A program made the position numbers and the translations under genes. Below are positions 54,527-63,964 of a stretch of DNA of 64,000 nucleotides, in pieces (the first letter of the stretch is position 1; the number at the start of each line of letters is the position of its first letter). This DNA is from CAYYTU01 sp964474655 (GTDB lineage: Bacteria > Chloroflexota > Anaerolineae > B4-G1), in NCBI GenBank assembly GCA_964474655.1, contig CAYYTU010000004.1, positions 28,952 through 92,951 of the forward strand, in the 5' to 3' direction. Under the pieces are notes generated by a model. That model worked only from the letters and a program-made list of their open reading frames with translations. It was not told where the DNA came from and ran no database searches.

Positions 54527-56206
54527 ATGAACATCCAACAGAATAGGTGGTGGCTGTTCGCGGTTGCTCTTATCCTGGGCCTGGTCGCGCTGAGCGCCAG
54601 GGCGCCGGAGGTAGCCGCCGACGGCAAGTGGTACGGTGAGTATTTCTCCAATCCCTCTCTTAGTGGCGGGCCGACGTTCACGCGCTACGACGACCGCATC
54701 TACTTCGAATGGCGCACCGGCAGCCCCGGCGATCTCCCTGAGGATAACTTCTCGGTCCGCTGGACCCGCGACGAGTGGTTTGAGACCGGCCTCTATCGCT
54801 TTTCCTACTACTCCGACGACGGGATTCGCGTCTGGGTCGGCGATACGCTGGTGGTGGACGATTGGCGAGATCGTCAGACCGCGTGGAATTTCGTCGATCA
54901 TTACATTCCCCGCGGCACGCATACCGTGCGCGTCGAGTATTATGAGCGTACGGGAGCCGCACGGGTGCAGGTGAACTGGGAGCGCGTCGGCCCCGGTGAA
55001 GCCTGGCGCGGCGAGTATTTCGATAACCGTGAGCTCAAGGGCGGGGCCAAGATGACGCGCAACGACGCAGCCATTGACTTCGACTGGGGCTACGATGGCC
55101 CGTCTGATGCCATCCCGGCCGATAATTTCTCCGTGCGTTGGACGCGGACTCTCGGCTTCACCGCCGGCACGTATCGCTTCTACGCCAGCTGTGACGACGG
55201 CGTCCGCATCTTCGTCGATGGCGCACTCGTCGTCGACGCCTGGCGGGATCAGAAGCTGCCCAACACGCACACGGGCGAGATCGCTTTGAGCGAGGGGCGG
55301 CACACGGTGGTGGTCGAATATTACGAGCACGGCGGCGAGGCCAGCGCTCACGTCTGGTGGAAGAGGCTCGATGGCTTCAGCGGCTGGCAGGGACGCTACT
55401 ACAGCAACCCCGACCTGCGTGGGGGGCCGGAGCTGGTGCGCGACGACGCTGCTATCAACTTCGATTGGGGCGAGGGCGCACCGGCGGACTGGATGCCGAC
55501 CGATAGCTTCTCCGCGGTCTGGACGCGGGAGGTGACCTTCACCCCCGGCTACTACCGCTTCAACGTCCGCTCCGACGACGGGGTTCGCGTGTGGCTCGAT
55601 GGTCGGCTGTTGATGGACTACTGGGAGCCGATGGACTACGAGTGGCACTACGTGGATGGGACCTACCTGGAGGGCACGCACAAGCTCAAGGTCGAGTACT
55701 TCGAGGGCGCGGGCGGGGCCCGCATTCGCTTCTGGTGGGAGCCGAGCGACACAGCGCCTTCCCCGGCGGCCCCGGCGACGCCCGCCCAGCCGTCCCCCAC
55801 GCCGACGCCCGATCCGGGCTTGCCGGGACCGTGGCAGGCGGCGTACTTCGACAATCGCACGCTCGCCGGCGCTCCCGTCGTGACGCGTCAGGATGAGGCC
55901 ATCGATTTCGATTGGGGCTGGGATGCGCCGGCGGCGAGCGTCCCGCGCGACAACTTCTCCGTGCGCTGGCGCGGCACGTTCGCCTTCGAGGGCGGGCGCT
56001 ATCGCTTCCGCACGCTGACCGACGACGGCGTGCGGCTCTACGTGGACGATCAGCGGCTGATCAGCGCCTGGTATCCGATGCGCGGGACGCGCGTGGGGTA
56101 TGTCACGCTCTCGCCCGGGCAGCACACGGTGCGCGTCGAGTACTTCGAGCGTCTGCAGGCGGCGCGAGCACGGGTGACGTGGGAGCGAATCGGCGCAGCG
56201 CCGTAA
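54527..56206 (+). CDS. Secreted protein with four PA14 domains
   Basis: 559 aa. After a signal peptide (LFAVALILGLVALSARAPEVAA) come four repeats of about 120-130 residues. Each begins WxGEYFxNxxLxGGP, passes IDFDWGxGxPxxxxPxDxFSVRWTR and YRFxxxxDDGVRxxVDGxLVxDxW, and ends GxHxVxVEYYE: PA14 domains, carbohydrate-binding beta-barrels. A Pro/Thr linker (APATPAQPSPTPTPDPG) separates repeats three and four. No catalytic domain. Probably a surface glycan-binding protein. The start at 54527 follows GGAGGAG by 6 bases. Confidence 0.9.
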   Translation: MNIQQNRWWLFAVALILGLVALSARAPEVAADGKWYGEYFSNPSLSGGPTFTRYDDRIYFEWRTGSPGDLPEDNFSVRWTRDEWFETGLYRFSYYSDDGIRVWVGDTLVVDDWRDRQTAWNFVDHYIPRGTHTVRVEYYERTGAARVQVNWERVGPGEAWRGEYFDNRELKGGAKMTRNDAAIDFDWGYDGPSDAIPADNFSVRWTRTLGFTAGTYRFYASCDDGVRIFVDGALVVDAWRDQKLPNTHTGEIALSEGRHTVVVEYYEHGGEASAHVWWKRLDGFSGWQGRYYSNPDLRGGPELVRDDAAINFDWGEGAPADWMPTDSFSAVWTREVTFTPGYYRFNVRSDDGVRVWLDGRLLMDYWEPMDYEWHYVDGTYLEGTHKLKVEYFEGAGGARIRFWWEPSDTAPSPAAPATPAQPSPTPTPDPGLPGPWQAAYFDNRTLAGAPVVTRQDEAIDFDWGWDAPAASVPRDNFSVRWRGTFAFEGGRYRFRTLTDDGVRLYVDDQRLISAWYPMRGTRVGYVTLSPGQHTVRVEYFERLQAARARVTWERIGAAP

Positions 56207-56237
56207 TTGAAGCCCCTCACCCTGTCTGCAGCTCTCC

Positions 56238-56270
56238 AAAAGCACCGCTTTATGCGGTGCTTTTTTGTTT
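56238..56270. terminator. Strong intrinsic terminator after the PA14 gene
   Basis: AAAAGCACCGC (56238-56248) pairs with GCGGTGCTTTT (56254-56264), running into TTTTTT and GTTT; works in both orientations by symmetry. Confidence 0.9.
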
Positions 56271-56404
56271 ATCCAGCAAGATGGAACTTTTTGTCCAGAA
56301 GCCACGTCTAGCTAGTGAGTCTGATCAACACACTTGCATTGTGTCGTCAACTTGTTGAAATTGAAGAACGCTTTGCAGCGTGCAGATCAATCGGGAGGAT
56401 AATG

Positions 56405-56881
56405 ATGAGAAGGGGAATGAGTATTGCTATGACACTCGTATTGCTTAGCGCATGTGCTGGCTTGGGCTCTTCGCCAACTAGCGAGGAATCACCACTGAAA
56501 CACCCAATCGCCACACAAATACCGTCGTCCACGCGAGAGCACTCAAGATCGCCTGTCGAACACGAAACGGCAACTGTGTTGGGAAGTGGGACACCGGCGG
56601 AAACTCTACCGGTTCGAGATCAAGCAGCGGTTCAAGAAGTCATTCATCGTCTTGCCGAGAGGCTGGATACTTTGGAATCGGAGGTGTCCGTTGTTCGCGT
56701 GTTCAGGGATGAGTTTCCTGCTCAGAACCTTGGGTGTCCTCCAGAAAAGGGCGGGGAGATATCAGAGGGGGACCAGCCAGCGTTTGTGACAGGTCAAGAA
56801 ATCGTGCTAGAAGCTAACGATCATCAATATCGGTATCGCGTTCATGGGGGGAAGATAGTCTATTGTGGACAGGTACCGTAG
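56405..56881 (+). CDS. Small lipoprotein of unknown function
   Basis: 158 aa. The signal peptide ends in LLSACAG. After a Ser/Thr/Pro-rich linker, the C-terminal 75 residues read VIHRLAERLDTLESEVSVVRV, LGCPPEKGG, FVTGQEIVLEANDHQYRYRVH and IVYCGQ. The pair of cysteines (LGCP and VYCG) is likely disulfide-bonded. I recall this domain in many uncharacterised Chloroflexota lipoproteins; no function is known. GGGAGG is 6 bases before the ATG at 56405. Confidence 0.75.
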   Translation: MRRGMSIAMTLVLLSACAGLGSSPTSEESPLKHPIATQIPSSTREHSRSPVEHETATVLGSGTPAETLPVRDQAAVQEVIHRLAERLDTLESEVSVVRVFRDEFPAQNLGCPPEKGGEISEGDQPAFVTGQEIVLEANDHQYRYRVHGGKIVYCGQVP

Positions 56882-56915
56882 CGTCAATCATTATTTCGCC
56901 AGGCTTTAAAAAGTT

Positions 56916-56955
56916 CTGGGGAGCTCGCCTTGCGAGCTCCCCAGATTTTGTTTTG
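56916..56955. terminator. Bidirectional intrinsic terminator between convergent genes
   Basis: CTGGGGAGCTCGC (56916-56928) pairs perfectly with GCGAGCTCCCCAG (56932-56944), then ATTTTGTTTTG. It separates the small lipoprotein from the convergent subtilase. Confidence 0.9.
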
Positions 56956-56968
56956 AGCCTACCTCACG

Positions 56969-59900
56969 CTACTGTTTTAAGACCAGCGGCATGAAGATCT
57001 GATAGGGCGGTAGAATTTCGGTTCCAGCTTCCAAGGGGATAGTGACACCGTCCACGGTCAGTTCGGCCGTGTTGGTGATGGTATCCCCGAAAGCTGCGGC
57101 GTCGACCAGTACGGTGAAGGAGAGCGCTACCTCTCCACCAGGAGCGACGTTGTCGGTCCATTCTACTTGATTATCAGTGGCGTTGTAGTCTAACTTCATA
57201 TCCCCGGAGTGATAGGTGGTACTAACGGGGATAGAGTCTACGAGGCTGACTTCAGATACGGCTTCGCCGGAGTTGATGACGTGGATGGTGTAGTACAGCA
57301 AGTGCCCCCCTACTGCCTCGGCTGGCGCTTCCTTGTAAGAGGTCTTGAAGTCGGCGTTGCCGAGCTTGGTGGTGGCGCTTGATGACTGTTCACCATCGAA
57401 CAGCGACGTGGCTGTCATTGTAGCGGTGTTGGTGATCCATTCACCGGCCGGCGCTGTGTCGGTAATGACGGTGGTGAGGGTGATGGTCTCGGTGCCGGTC
57501 AGGGTGTCGTGGAAGACGATCTGATCGTTGGTGGCGTCGTAGGTGACGTTGTCGGAGGCTGCGACGAAATCAGTGTATTCGGGGATCAGATCGACTACGC
57601 GCACTTCCTCTGGATCGAATACGTTGTTCAAGGTGAGGGTGTAGTTCAGTTCGTCTCCGGGGAAGGCGACGTCTTTATCCACGCTCTTGTCGACAGCGGC
57701 GATGCGGTTGATGGTGACCGGCACGGATTTCAGTTCCGGCGCTTCCGGCGGGCCAAGGGTGACCATACCGTCGTAGCTCATACCGGGTTCCATCTCGGCG
57801 TCGTAGTCGATGGTGAGCTCCACCGGGGTATCGGCTGTCACCTCTCCACTGGGTAGCCCGCTGATGCTCAAGCCGGGGCCGCGTGAGGAGACAACACGAG
57901 TGAGGTTGAAGTGTCCGGCCGGGCCAGACCAGTTGTTGACGCCAACCATCCAGTAGCCATCCTCGGGGTTGGAGACGTAGATATGCTCGTCGGCGGTGCC
58001 CGTCGTTGAAGAACCACGCTGCTCAAAGTCGGTGCCGTCGGGGCCCAGGTAGTAGAGGTAGAGGTCGATGTCGGAGATGTCTGAGCTGCTGGTCCACAGC
58101 TCGATGCTAACTCCGTTTGTCACTGTGAAGACATCGGTCCACTCATTTGTGTACTCATCGACGAAGCCGATCGGTTCATCGGTCCAGCTCGTTGTATCCA
58201 TCTGCCCAAGATACGCGGTAGCTTCCAGGCCGTTCAAGGGCAAGGTGGGGGTGATCACCAGATCGCCTACTGTACCTTGGTTGGTGTAGGTGTCGATGTC
58301 GAAGGAATCGACGCTCTCTACCATTGTGCCTAAAGTCTTGGTGAAGACGACGTCGAACTTGGTACCCTCGAAGTTCACGTTGTGCTGCAGCACTTCGTGG
58401 AGCCCATCCTTGAGCGTGGTATGGAGCCACTCTTCGTTGGTACCGCTGGTGGTGTCGAAGAGCCAGGTGCCGCCACCGACGTTGGTGTTCTCGCTCTTGA
58501 CGACGGTATCCAGGACGTAGGGGCCGTAGAAGCTGGGGTCGAATGGCGCAGATTGTGGTCCCAGCAGGATAGTATCGATATCGGTGTGTGGCGCGACGTC
58601 GTCCCACTCGTCCTTGATCAAGACCTCGGCGTCGGTGGGGAACTCAGTTTCGTCGACATCGGTGTAGAAGAAGCGCCAGTCGCCGGATTCGGCGCGCCAG
58701 CCCCAGTCGAAGAGACCGCGCACGGCGGCGTTGTTGTAGGGTCGGCCGGTGTTGTAGGCATCGTTGTAAGTCTCGTAGCCGCCCAGCTGGAGTCCATCGG
58801 TGAAGGGGGCCGCGACGCTGAGCACGACCGGAACTACCGAAGTGTCCACTGTGTAGGTGGGCGCCATGCCCGGATCCTGGATCTCAATGGCCGCCTGGTA
58901 CATACCGGGGTTCATATCGTTCGGGACCTGTACTTCGCCTTCGAACGTAACATTCCCTCCGGCCGGTACGGTAACACCTGTCTCATCCAGGCTGAGCCAG
59001 TCTACATCTTCTTTCTGATAGAAGTCGATGCGGTATTGCAGGTGTGTGTCGCCGGTATAGGTGGAGCCGGGATGGTGGCGCAGACCGATGAAGAGACCGT
59101 CGTGCATGCGATCCAGTGGATCGCGGACCCACATCTCATTGCGGTTGCCGGTTGGGCGGTGATAGGAGAAGCGACCGTACTCCCAGCGATCCAGCTCGGT
59201 GCGCGGGTCGTCCCAGTCCAACTCCTGGGCACCATCGATCTGACTGATGACGCCGGAGTTGATGAAGTTGACGACGTCGTTGTCATCTTTGTCTTCCCAG
59301 ACATGGCCATTGTCATTGTCGTCCATCCAGTTGTAGACCATGAGGTAGAAGCGATTGTCCCAGGCGTAATCGCCGTTCGCGTCGAACTCGTCGTAGGGGA
59401 ACACCTGGCGCACGATCATCAAGTCAGTGTCGGCCGGCACGTCGATGTTGTGCCAGTCGCTGTCGGCATCAGCAGTGGCCGTGATGGGAATGAAGTAGTT
59501 GAAGGCTTTGAAGAAGTTATCCCGGTTCTCCGCACCGTAGGCGCTTTCGGCCGCCACCATCTCTTCTGTCACGGTGAAGTCGAATTCTTCAGATCCGATC
59601 AACTTCATCTCGCTATCTTGCACGCTGGCCGTGATATCCTCTGTACCGGGATTGTGGACCTCGAAGGTCTGCGTGAAGGTGTCGCCAGGGTACGCGATAT
59701 GCGCGAAGGCGGGGTAGTCGGTGCCGCGGTAGTCGCCGGGGTTCCATTCGGCGGGCATCGTGAAGAGACCGTACTCGCCGCTGGCCACAGCAGTGCCGCG
59801 GTCGGCGTTGACCGACCCTGCGCCCTGGGTCAGGGTGTCATAGTTGATGTCGGTGGCCGAGGACTTGAGCAAAGATTCAGCTTCATCGTAGGTGGGCCAT

Positions 59901-62131
59901 GTGCCATTGGCGTCCTCATAGGCGTCGTAGATCAACGCCATAACGCCGGCTGCGACGGGCGCCGAGCGGCTGGTGCCGCCCCAGGAGTTCCAGGAAAGGT
60001 TGCCGTCGGGGGAACCCCACGTGCTGACGCTGTAGTAATTTAGCTCCTCAGCACCAGCGGCAAACGCGCCGCCTGCCACAACGTCTACGCCATTGCTGCC
60101 GCGCGCGCCGGGTCCCCGGTTGGAGAAGGGCGTGACGTCGTTGTTCATGATCTGGGTGGTCTCAGTGATGGAATCCCACCCGGTGGAGCCAAACTGCGTC
60201 GAGGCGCCCACGCCGATACCGGTGGCGGGGCTGGGGGGCGCGGTGGTGCCGTAAGCCGAGGCGCCGTTGCCGGTGGAGACCATGTGCTGTGAGTTAGGGC
60301 CATGCGTGCGTTGAACCTGTGATAACAGCTGCCCTCGATACTCCCAGCCATCGTTGTCGGTGTCGCTGCTGCCATAGGAGTTGGATGTCACCTGGATGGC
60401 GTCGGTGTCGGTGCATACGTCGTCGGTGTTCAGATCGTAGCCCGTCTGGTCACAGCCGTCGTAACCTACGGTGGAGAAGAGCCATCCGTCTATGGTAGAT
60501 CCGAAGTGGTCCCAATAGATATCGGAAACGTTGACGACCTTGGCGTCTGGCGCCATACCGAAGACCGCGCCGTCGCCCTTGCCGTCGCCCGGCAGGTCGC
60601 GGAACTCAGGCAACATAGCGTTGTCTGTGCTCTGTGTGACGCCTTGACCGACGATGTTAGAGGCACAGGCCGTGCCGTGACTGTAGCTACGATCAAAGGT
60701 GCTGCCGGAGATGGCGACCAGGTCACCATTCCCGGGGCACATGAACTCAAACCCAGGCGTGCAAGTTGCGTCCCACATATAATCGGAGGCGGGGAGGACA
60801 TGATCGCCGTCCCCGATGAAGTAGACCATGCCGCCGGAGATATCGGCCAGACCGTCGCCATCCATATCGCGATAGGCGACCATATTGTTCCGCGTGTTCT
60901 CTAGATCATTGACATCAGCTTTGGTCAGCGGTTTCTCGTCGCGGAAGTCGTAGTCATTGTCCAGGTCCATATAGACGGTATCGTAGTCGCCAGCGGTGTT
61001 GGGGTCTGTCACGATGATCGCGGGCTTCTCACCCCAGAGGAAGTCACGCAGATCGTTGTCGGGGTGGGTGCCCACGTGGACCACGCCGCTCTGGGTCATC
61101 GTGTCGGAGATGATGTAGGTGTGCTCGGTTCCAATGGAACCACCACCCATCAAGGGCGTGTAATCAAAGCAGGATAGGCCGGAGCCACAGGCGCTCAAGG
61201 ACGGTGTCTCGCTGGTGTCCACGTAGTGAACGGTGTCGTAAGATCCGGTAGAGATGTAAGAAGTCCCAAAAGCCTCGTCAAAGGAATAGATTAATTGTGA
61301 GAAGGGACTGAAGACCATAGGCCAGCCGTTGTACTCAGGGTTGACGGTGCTGGAGTAGATCTTCTGAGTGCCCATCAGATCGGGGTGAGCGGGATCGATA
61401 CCGTCATCCAGCACGGCAACGCTCACGCCCTCACCGCGATAGCCGCGATCCCAGGCGGCTTGGGCCTTGTGGGGGCCTTCGGGGGTGACCTCGAACCAGT
61501 CCATCGGCTGGATCAGCGTACGACCATCGCCAAAGGCCTTCGCTTCATCCCAGTCGGGAGCGCTCTCGCTCAGAGCTCTCGATTCCTCCCGCAGCGTCTC
61601 CCAGTCCTGGGGTTCGGGAGGCTCAACCGGGTCGTCGATGGGATAGTTATCCGGTTGCGCATTCCGTTCCAAGACGACGGGGAACAAGCTCTCAACCTTC
61701 GCCAACGAAGCGATCTTCATCAACGCGGCAGGCTTGACGAAACCGATGAAGACCTGCATTTTCTCGTCGCCTTTGCCGATAGGCGGACGACCATAGACCT
61801 TCCCGTCGACAAAGTAAGCGGATAGATCCGTACCTTCTTGGGCGACAGCCCTGATGAGCATCGATTCCTGGTCCGGTGAAGCCTGGATGCTCATCTCAGA
61901 AGGAATCTCAGGGCTGGCGCTTTGGGCCAGCTCACGCAGGTCAGGGTGCAGCTTCTGTAGCGCTTCATCCTGCGGTACCGTCTCTTCTTCTGTGGTTTTG
62001 ACGGGTACCGAGGGAGCGGGGGCCGTTTGACCGACTGGCTCTGAGGCAGCCGGTGCTGGCTGTGCCGTAGCAGAGAAGAGGCTTGCCACCAAAACAGTCA
62101 GCATTACAAGGTTAAGCCATCGTCTATTCAT
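56969..62131 (-). CDS. Giant secreted subtilisin-like serine protease (S8) with C-terminal repeat domains
   Basis: 1720 aa with a signal peptide (LVMLTVLVASLFSATAQPAPA) and a propeptide to about 205. The catalytic Asp is in VAVLDDGIDPAHPD (about 242), His in SHGTACASN (about 490) and Ser in GGTSRSAPVAAG (about 710-720). The Asp-to-His distance of about 245 residues is far above the usual 30-60, owing to an insertion with Asp-rich DMDGDGLAD and DLDNDYDF motifs. After the catalytic domain come beta-sandwich, PPC-like and DUF11-like repeats; the protein ends IFMPLVLKQ. Probably cell-surface attached or secreted for protein degradation. Confidence 0.92.
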   Translation of the reverse strand: MNRRWLNLVMLTVLVASLFSATAQPAPAASEPVGQTAPAPSVPVKTTEEETVPQDEALQKLHPDLRELAQSASPEIPSEMSIQASPDQESMLIRAVAQEGTDLSAYFVDGKVYGRPPIGKGDEKMQVFIGFVKPAALMKIASLAKVESLFPVVLERNAQPDNYPIDDPVEPPEPQDWETLREESRALSESAPDWDEAKAFGDGRTLIQPMDWFEVTPEGPHKAQAAWDRGYRGEGVSVAVLDDGIDPAHPDLMGTQKIYSSTVNPEYNGWPMVFSPFSQLIYSFDEAFGTSYISTGSYDTVHYVDTSETPSLSACGSGLSCFDYTPLMGGGSIGTEHTYIISDTMTQSGVVHVGTHPDNDLRDFLWGEKPAIIVTDPNTAGDYDTVYMDLDNDYDFRDEKPLTKADVNDLENTRNNMVAYRDMDGDGLADISGGMVYFIGDGDHVLPASDYMWDATCTPGFEFMCPGNGDLVAISGSTFDRSYSHGTACASNIVGQGVTQSTDNAMLPEFRDLPGDGKGDGAVFGMAPDAKVVNVSDIYWDHFGSTIDGWLFSTVGYDGCDQTGYDLNTDDVCTDTDAIQVTSNSYGSSDTDNDGWEYRGQLLSQVQRTHGPNSQHMVSTGNGASAYGTTAPPSPATGIGVGASTQFGSTGWDSITETTQIMNNDVTPFSNRGPGARGSNGVDVVAGGAFAAGAEELNYYSVSTWGSPDGNLSWNSWGGTSRSAPVAAGVMALIYDAYEDANGTWPTYDEAESLLKSSATDINYDTLTQGAGSVNADRGTAVASGEYGLFTMPAEWNPGDYRGTDYPAFAHIAYPGDTFTQTFEVHNPGTEDITASVQDSEMKLIGSEEFDFTVTEEMVAAESAYGAENRDNFFKAFNYFIPITATADADSDWHNIDVPADTDLMIVRQVFPYDEFDANGDYAWDNRFYLMVYNWMDDNDNGHVWEDKDDNDVVNFINSGVISQIDGAQELDWDDPRTELDRWEYGRFSYHRPTGNRNEMWVRDPLDRMHDGLFIGLRHHPGSTYTGDTHLQYRIDFYQKEDVDWLSLDETGVTVPAGGNVTFEGEVQVPNDMNPGMYQAAIEIQDPGMAPTYTVDTSVVPVVLSVAAPFTDGLQLGGYETYNDAYNTGRPYNNAAVRGLFDWGWRAESGDWRFFYTDVDETEFPTDAEVLIKDEWDDVAPHTDIDTILLGPQSAPFDPSFYGPYVLDTVVKSENTNVGGGTWLFDTTSGTNEEWLHTTLKDGLHEVLQHNVNFEGTKFDVVFTKTLGTMVESVDSFDIDTYTNQGTVGDLVITPTLPLNGLEATAYLGQMDTTSWTDEPIGFVDEYTNEWTDVFTVTNGVSIELWTSSSDISDIDLYLYYLGPDGTDFEQRGSSTTGTADEHIYVSNPEDGYWMVGVNNWSGPAGHFNLTRVVSSRGPGLSISGLPSGEVTADTPVELTIDYDAEMEPGMSYDGMVTLGPPEAPELKSVPVTINRIAAVDKSVDKDVAFPGDELNYTLTLNNVFDPEEVRVVDLIPEYTDFVAASDNVTYDATNDQIVFHDTLTGTETITLTTVITDTAPAGEWITNTATMTATSLFDGEQSSSATTKLGNADFKTSYKEAPAEAVGGHLLYYTIHVINSGEAVSEVSLVDSIPVSTTYHSGDMKLDYNATDNQVEWTDNVAPGGEVALSFTVLVDAAAFGDTITNTAELTVDGVTIPLEAGTEILPPYQIFMPLVLKQ

Positions 62132-62409
62132 TTGAGGTCCTCCCAGATAATGATATTACTTGTGGTGCTTAGTGATGTACAGAGGTACATACGAGGAGAA
62201 GTGTGTGGTTTTGCGGGGCTATCACCTCCTTTCTCTTCGCTCGCTGAGGCGCTTGGGGATTTTGGAGAAAGTACTCTTCGATCAAGAAGTGTTTGGGCGT
62301 GGTTACCGCAGACTCGCTAAACCCATTTGATCATAAATCTAGGTAAGCCTCCCCAAGAATACCCTCCAGGTTCGTTGTCGACTTACTCTAGTCAGGAGAT
62401 TGTAGATTT

Positions 62410-62438
62410 ATTCTATTATCTAAGCGCGCATTTGTCAA
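62410..62438 (-). promoter_or_regulatory. Promoter of the subtilase gene with a long leader
   Basis: Minus-strand TTGACA (62433-62438), 17-bp spacer, TAGAAT (62410-62415). The start near 62403 leaves about 270 nt of leader before the ATG at 62131. The leader includes an isolated perfect AAAGGAGGTGAT (about 62221-62232) with no start codon at the right distance. 62440-62622 holds nothing recognisable. Confidence 0.7.
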
Positions 62439-62622
62439 GTGCGCGCATTCACCGGGTGCATTTCAGTCTCGGGGTGGACTATCGCAAAGTAACGCAAAAC
62501 CATCCCTAAGAACCCAATTTGCACCCAACTACACTTTGTTCGGTGTTGGATCAAGCAGCCTGCCCCGAAGTTGAAATACACCCAATTCGCTAGTTTGCTT
62601 TACACGATGCAATGTCCCCGGC

Positions 62623-63837
62623 TCAACATGCCACGAACTCGTCTCCGGCGAAGAGCTCGCCAGCGCCGCCACCGCGCGCCTCCAGCACCCGGGCGTTGGC
62701 GAAGTACGCGAAGTCGAAGTCCGTCATCTCGCCCGCGTGCTTGCCCGGGATCGGCATCAGCCGGGCCGTGAGCGGCTTATCCGCCACCAGCGACAACGTC
62801 GCCACGTCCAGCAGGATCGCGGACAGCTCGTCCACGCTCACGTCGCCGGGCAGCGGGATCGTGTCCAGGCCGGTCCCGCAGACCGTCGAGTAGAGCAGCA
62901 GGCTGTCCAGGGTGAACAACCCTTCGGCGCTGCGCTGGGCCAGGGTCTGATCCTCGAGCACGGGCAGCATCACGCCGGAGAAGCCACAGCGCGGAAACTG
63001 CGCCTCCTCGATGGCGCGTTTGATGAACGAGACGGCGAACAGCGTGGCGCTGCTCCCGAAGGCGTCGACGCCGAGCTGCTCGATGGCGTGCCCGATGCTG
63101 CGCGTGGTCTCCGGGTAGGGCGCGAGCGAGAAGTCGATCCCGCCGAAGCGGACGTCGAACTCGGCCGCCAGCCCGCGACTGACTGCCACGATGCGCGTCG
63201 CTGTCTCCTCGACCGCCGTCTGCAGATTCTCTCGCGCCTCCTCCAGGTTCGCAGCTTTTGCAAACGCATCCACCGCCAGGTCGGCGGCCTCGGTGGCGAT
63301 GGCGAAGCTGCTGGGTCCCTGATGGAACGCCACCGGGAAGAAGGGCGAACCCGGACCACAGTTAGCCAGGATCGCAAGGCGCAGATTGCCGAACCCCTGA
63401 GGCGTGGTGTGCGCGATCTCGGCGATCACCTCGGCGGACCGGGCGAGGGCCTCCAGCTGGATGCCCGTCGCGCGTGAGGCCACCAGCACCGTGGCGAAGG
63501 CCGTCTCCGTCTGGCGAATCACGTCTGGAATCGCCGCGATGTAAGAAAGGTCGCTGCCAGGCTCTGTGGCCACGACCGGGCCGATGGAGCAATAGTCGAT
63601 GCCGTGGGCCTGGCAAAGCGTTTCCAGATCCCGAGCGAATGCCGTCGCCTCTTCCACGCCTTGCTCGCTCAGCACCTCCGGGAAGGGCTGCGTGGCGAGC
63701 CGCACCGTCTGCACCGCTAATCTGGCCTCCTCGAACCGGGCCTTGGCTTGCTGCTGAAATTGGTTCCAGGTCGAGAACTGTTCCTCGTCGAGCGGATAGC
63801 TCACGTTGGTGCCGATAGTAATCGAGCGAATGCGCAT
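62623..63837 (-). CDS. DUF711 (UPF0210) family protein
   Basis: 404 aa. MRIRSITIGTNVSYP, GIDYCSIGPV, the ANCGPGSPFFPVAFH segment, and VRFGGIDFSLAPYPETTRSIGHAIEQLG are DUF711 hallmarks; the C-terminal FAGDEFVAC is short. The family is uncharacterised; a conserved CSIGP and NCGPGSPFFP hint at an enzyme active site. The ATG at 63837 follows AGGAGG by 6 bases; a TTG just before is less likely. It would be transcribed away from element 5. Confidence 0.85.
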   Translation of the reverse strand: MRIRSITIGTNVSYPLDEEQFSTWNQFQQQAKARFEEARLAVQTVRLATQPFPEVLSEQGVEEATAFARDLETLCQAHGIDYCSIGPVVATEPGSDLSYIAAIPDVIRQTETAFATVLVASRATGIQLEALARSAEVIAEIAHTTPQGFGNLRLAILANCGPGSPFFPVAFHQGPSSFAIATEAADLAVDAFAKAANLEEARENLQTAVEETATRIVAVSRGLAAEFDVRFGGIDFSLAPYPETTRSIGHAIEQLGVDAFGSSATLFAVSFIKRAIEEAQFPRCGFSGVMLPVLEDQTLAQRSAEGLFTLDSLLLYSTVCGTGLDTIPLPGDVSVDELSAILLDVATLSLVADKPLTARLMPIPGKHAGEMTDFDFAYFANARVLEARGGGAGELFAGDEFVAC

Positions 63838-63964
63838 CAATCGCCTCCTTGCAAGGATGGGCTTTCCGACGAGCCCGACTTGGTGTCACGTCGCGAATAA
63901 TACCAGCAAGATCGTCGAACTGCAAGCCCTTACATAGCCAATGACATTAAGTTAAGGGCAAGTT

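Noticed and set aside
54284..56305. A 673-codon open frame antisense to the PA14 gene
   Set aside because: It mirrors the repeats of the PA14 protein on the other strand, has no recognisable domain and no ribosome binding site; the plus-strand frame has signal peptide and clear PA14 domains.
58382..60043. A 553-codon open frame antisense to the subtilase
   Set aside because: Composition is a shadow of the Asp/Gly-rich protease; no motif, no start signal.
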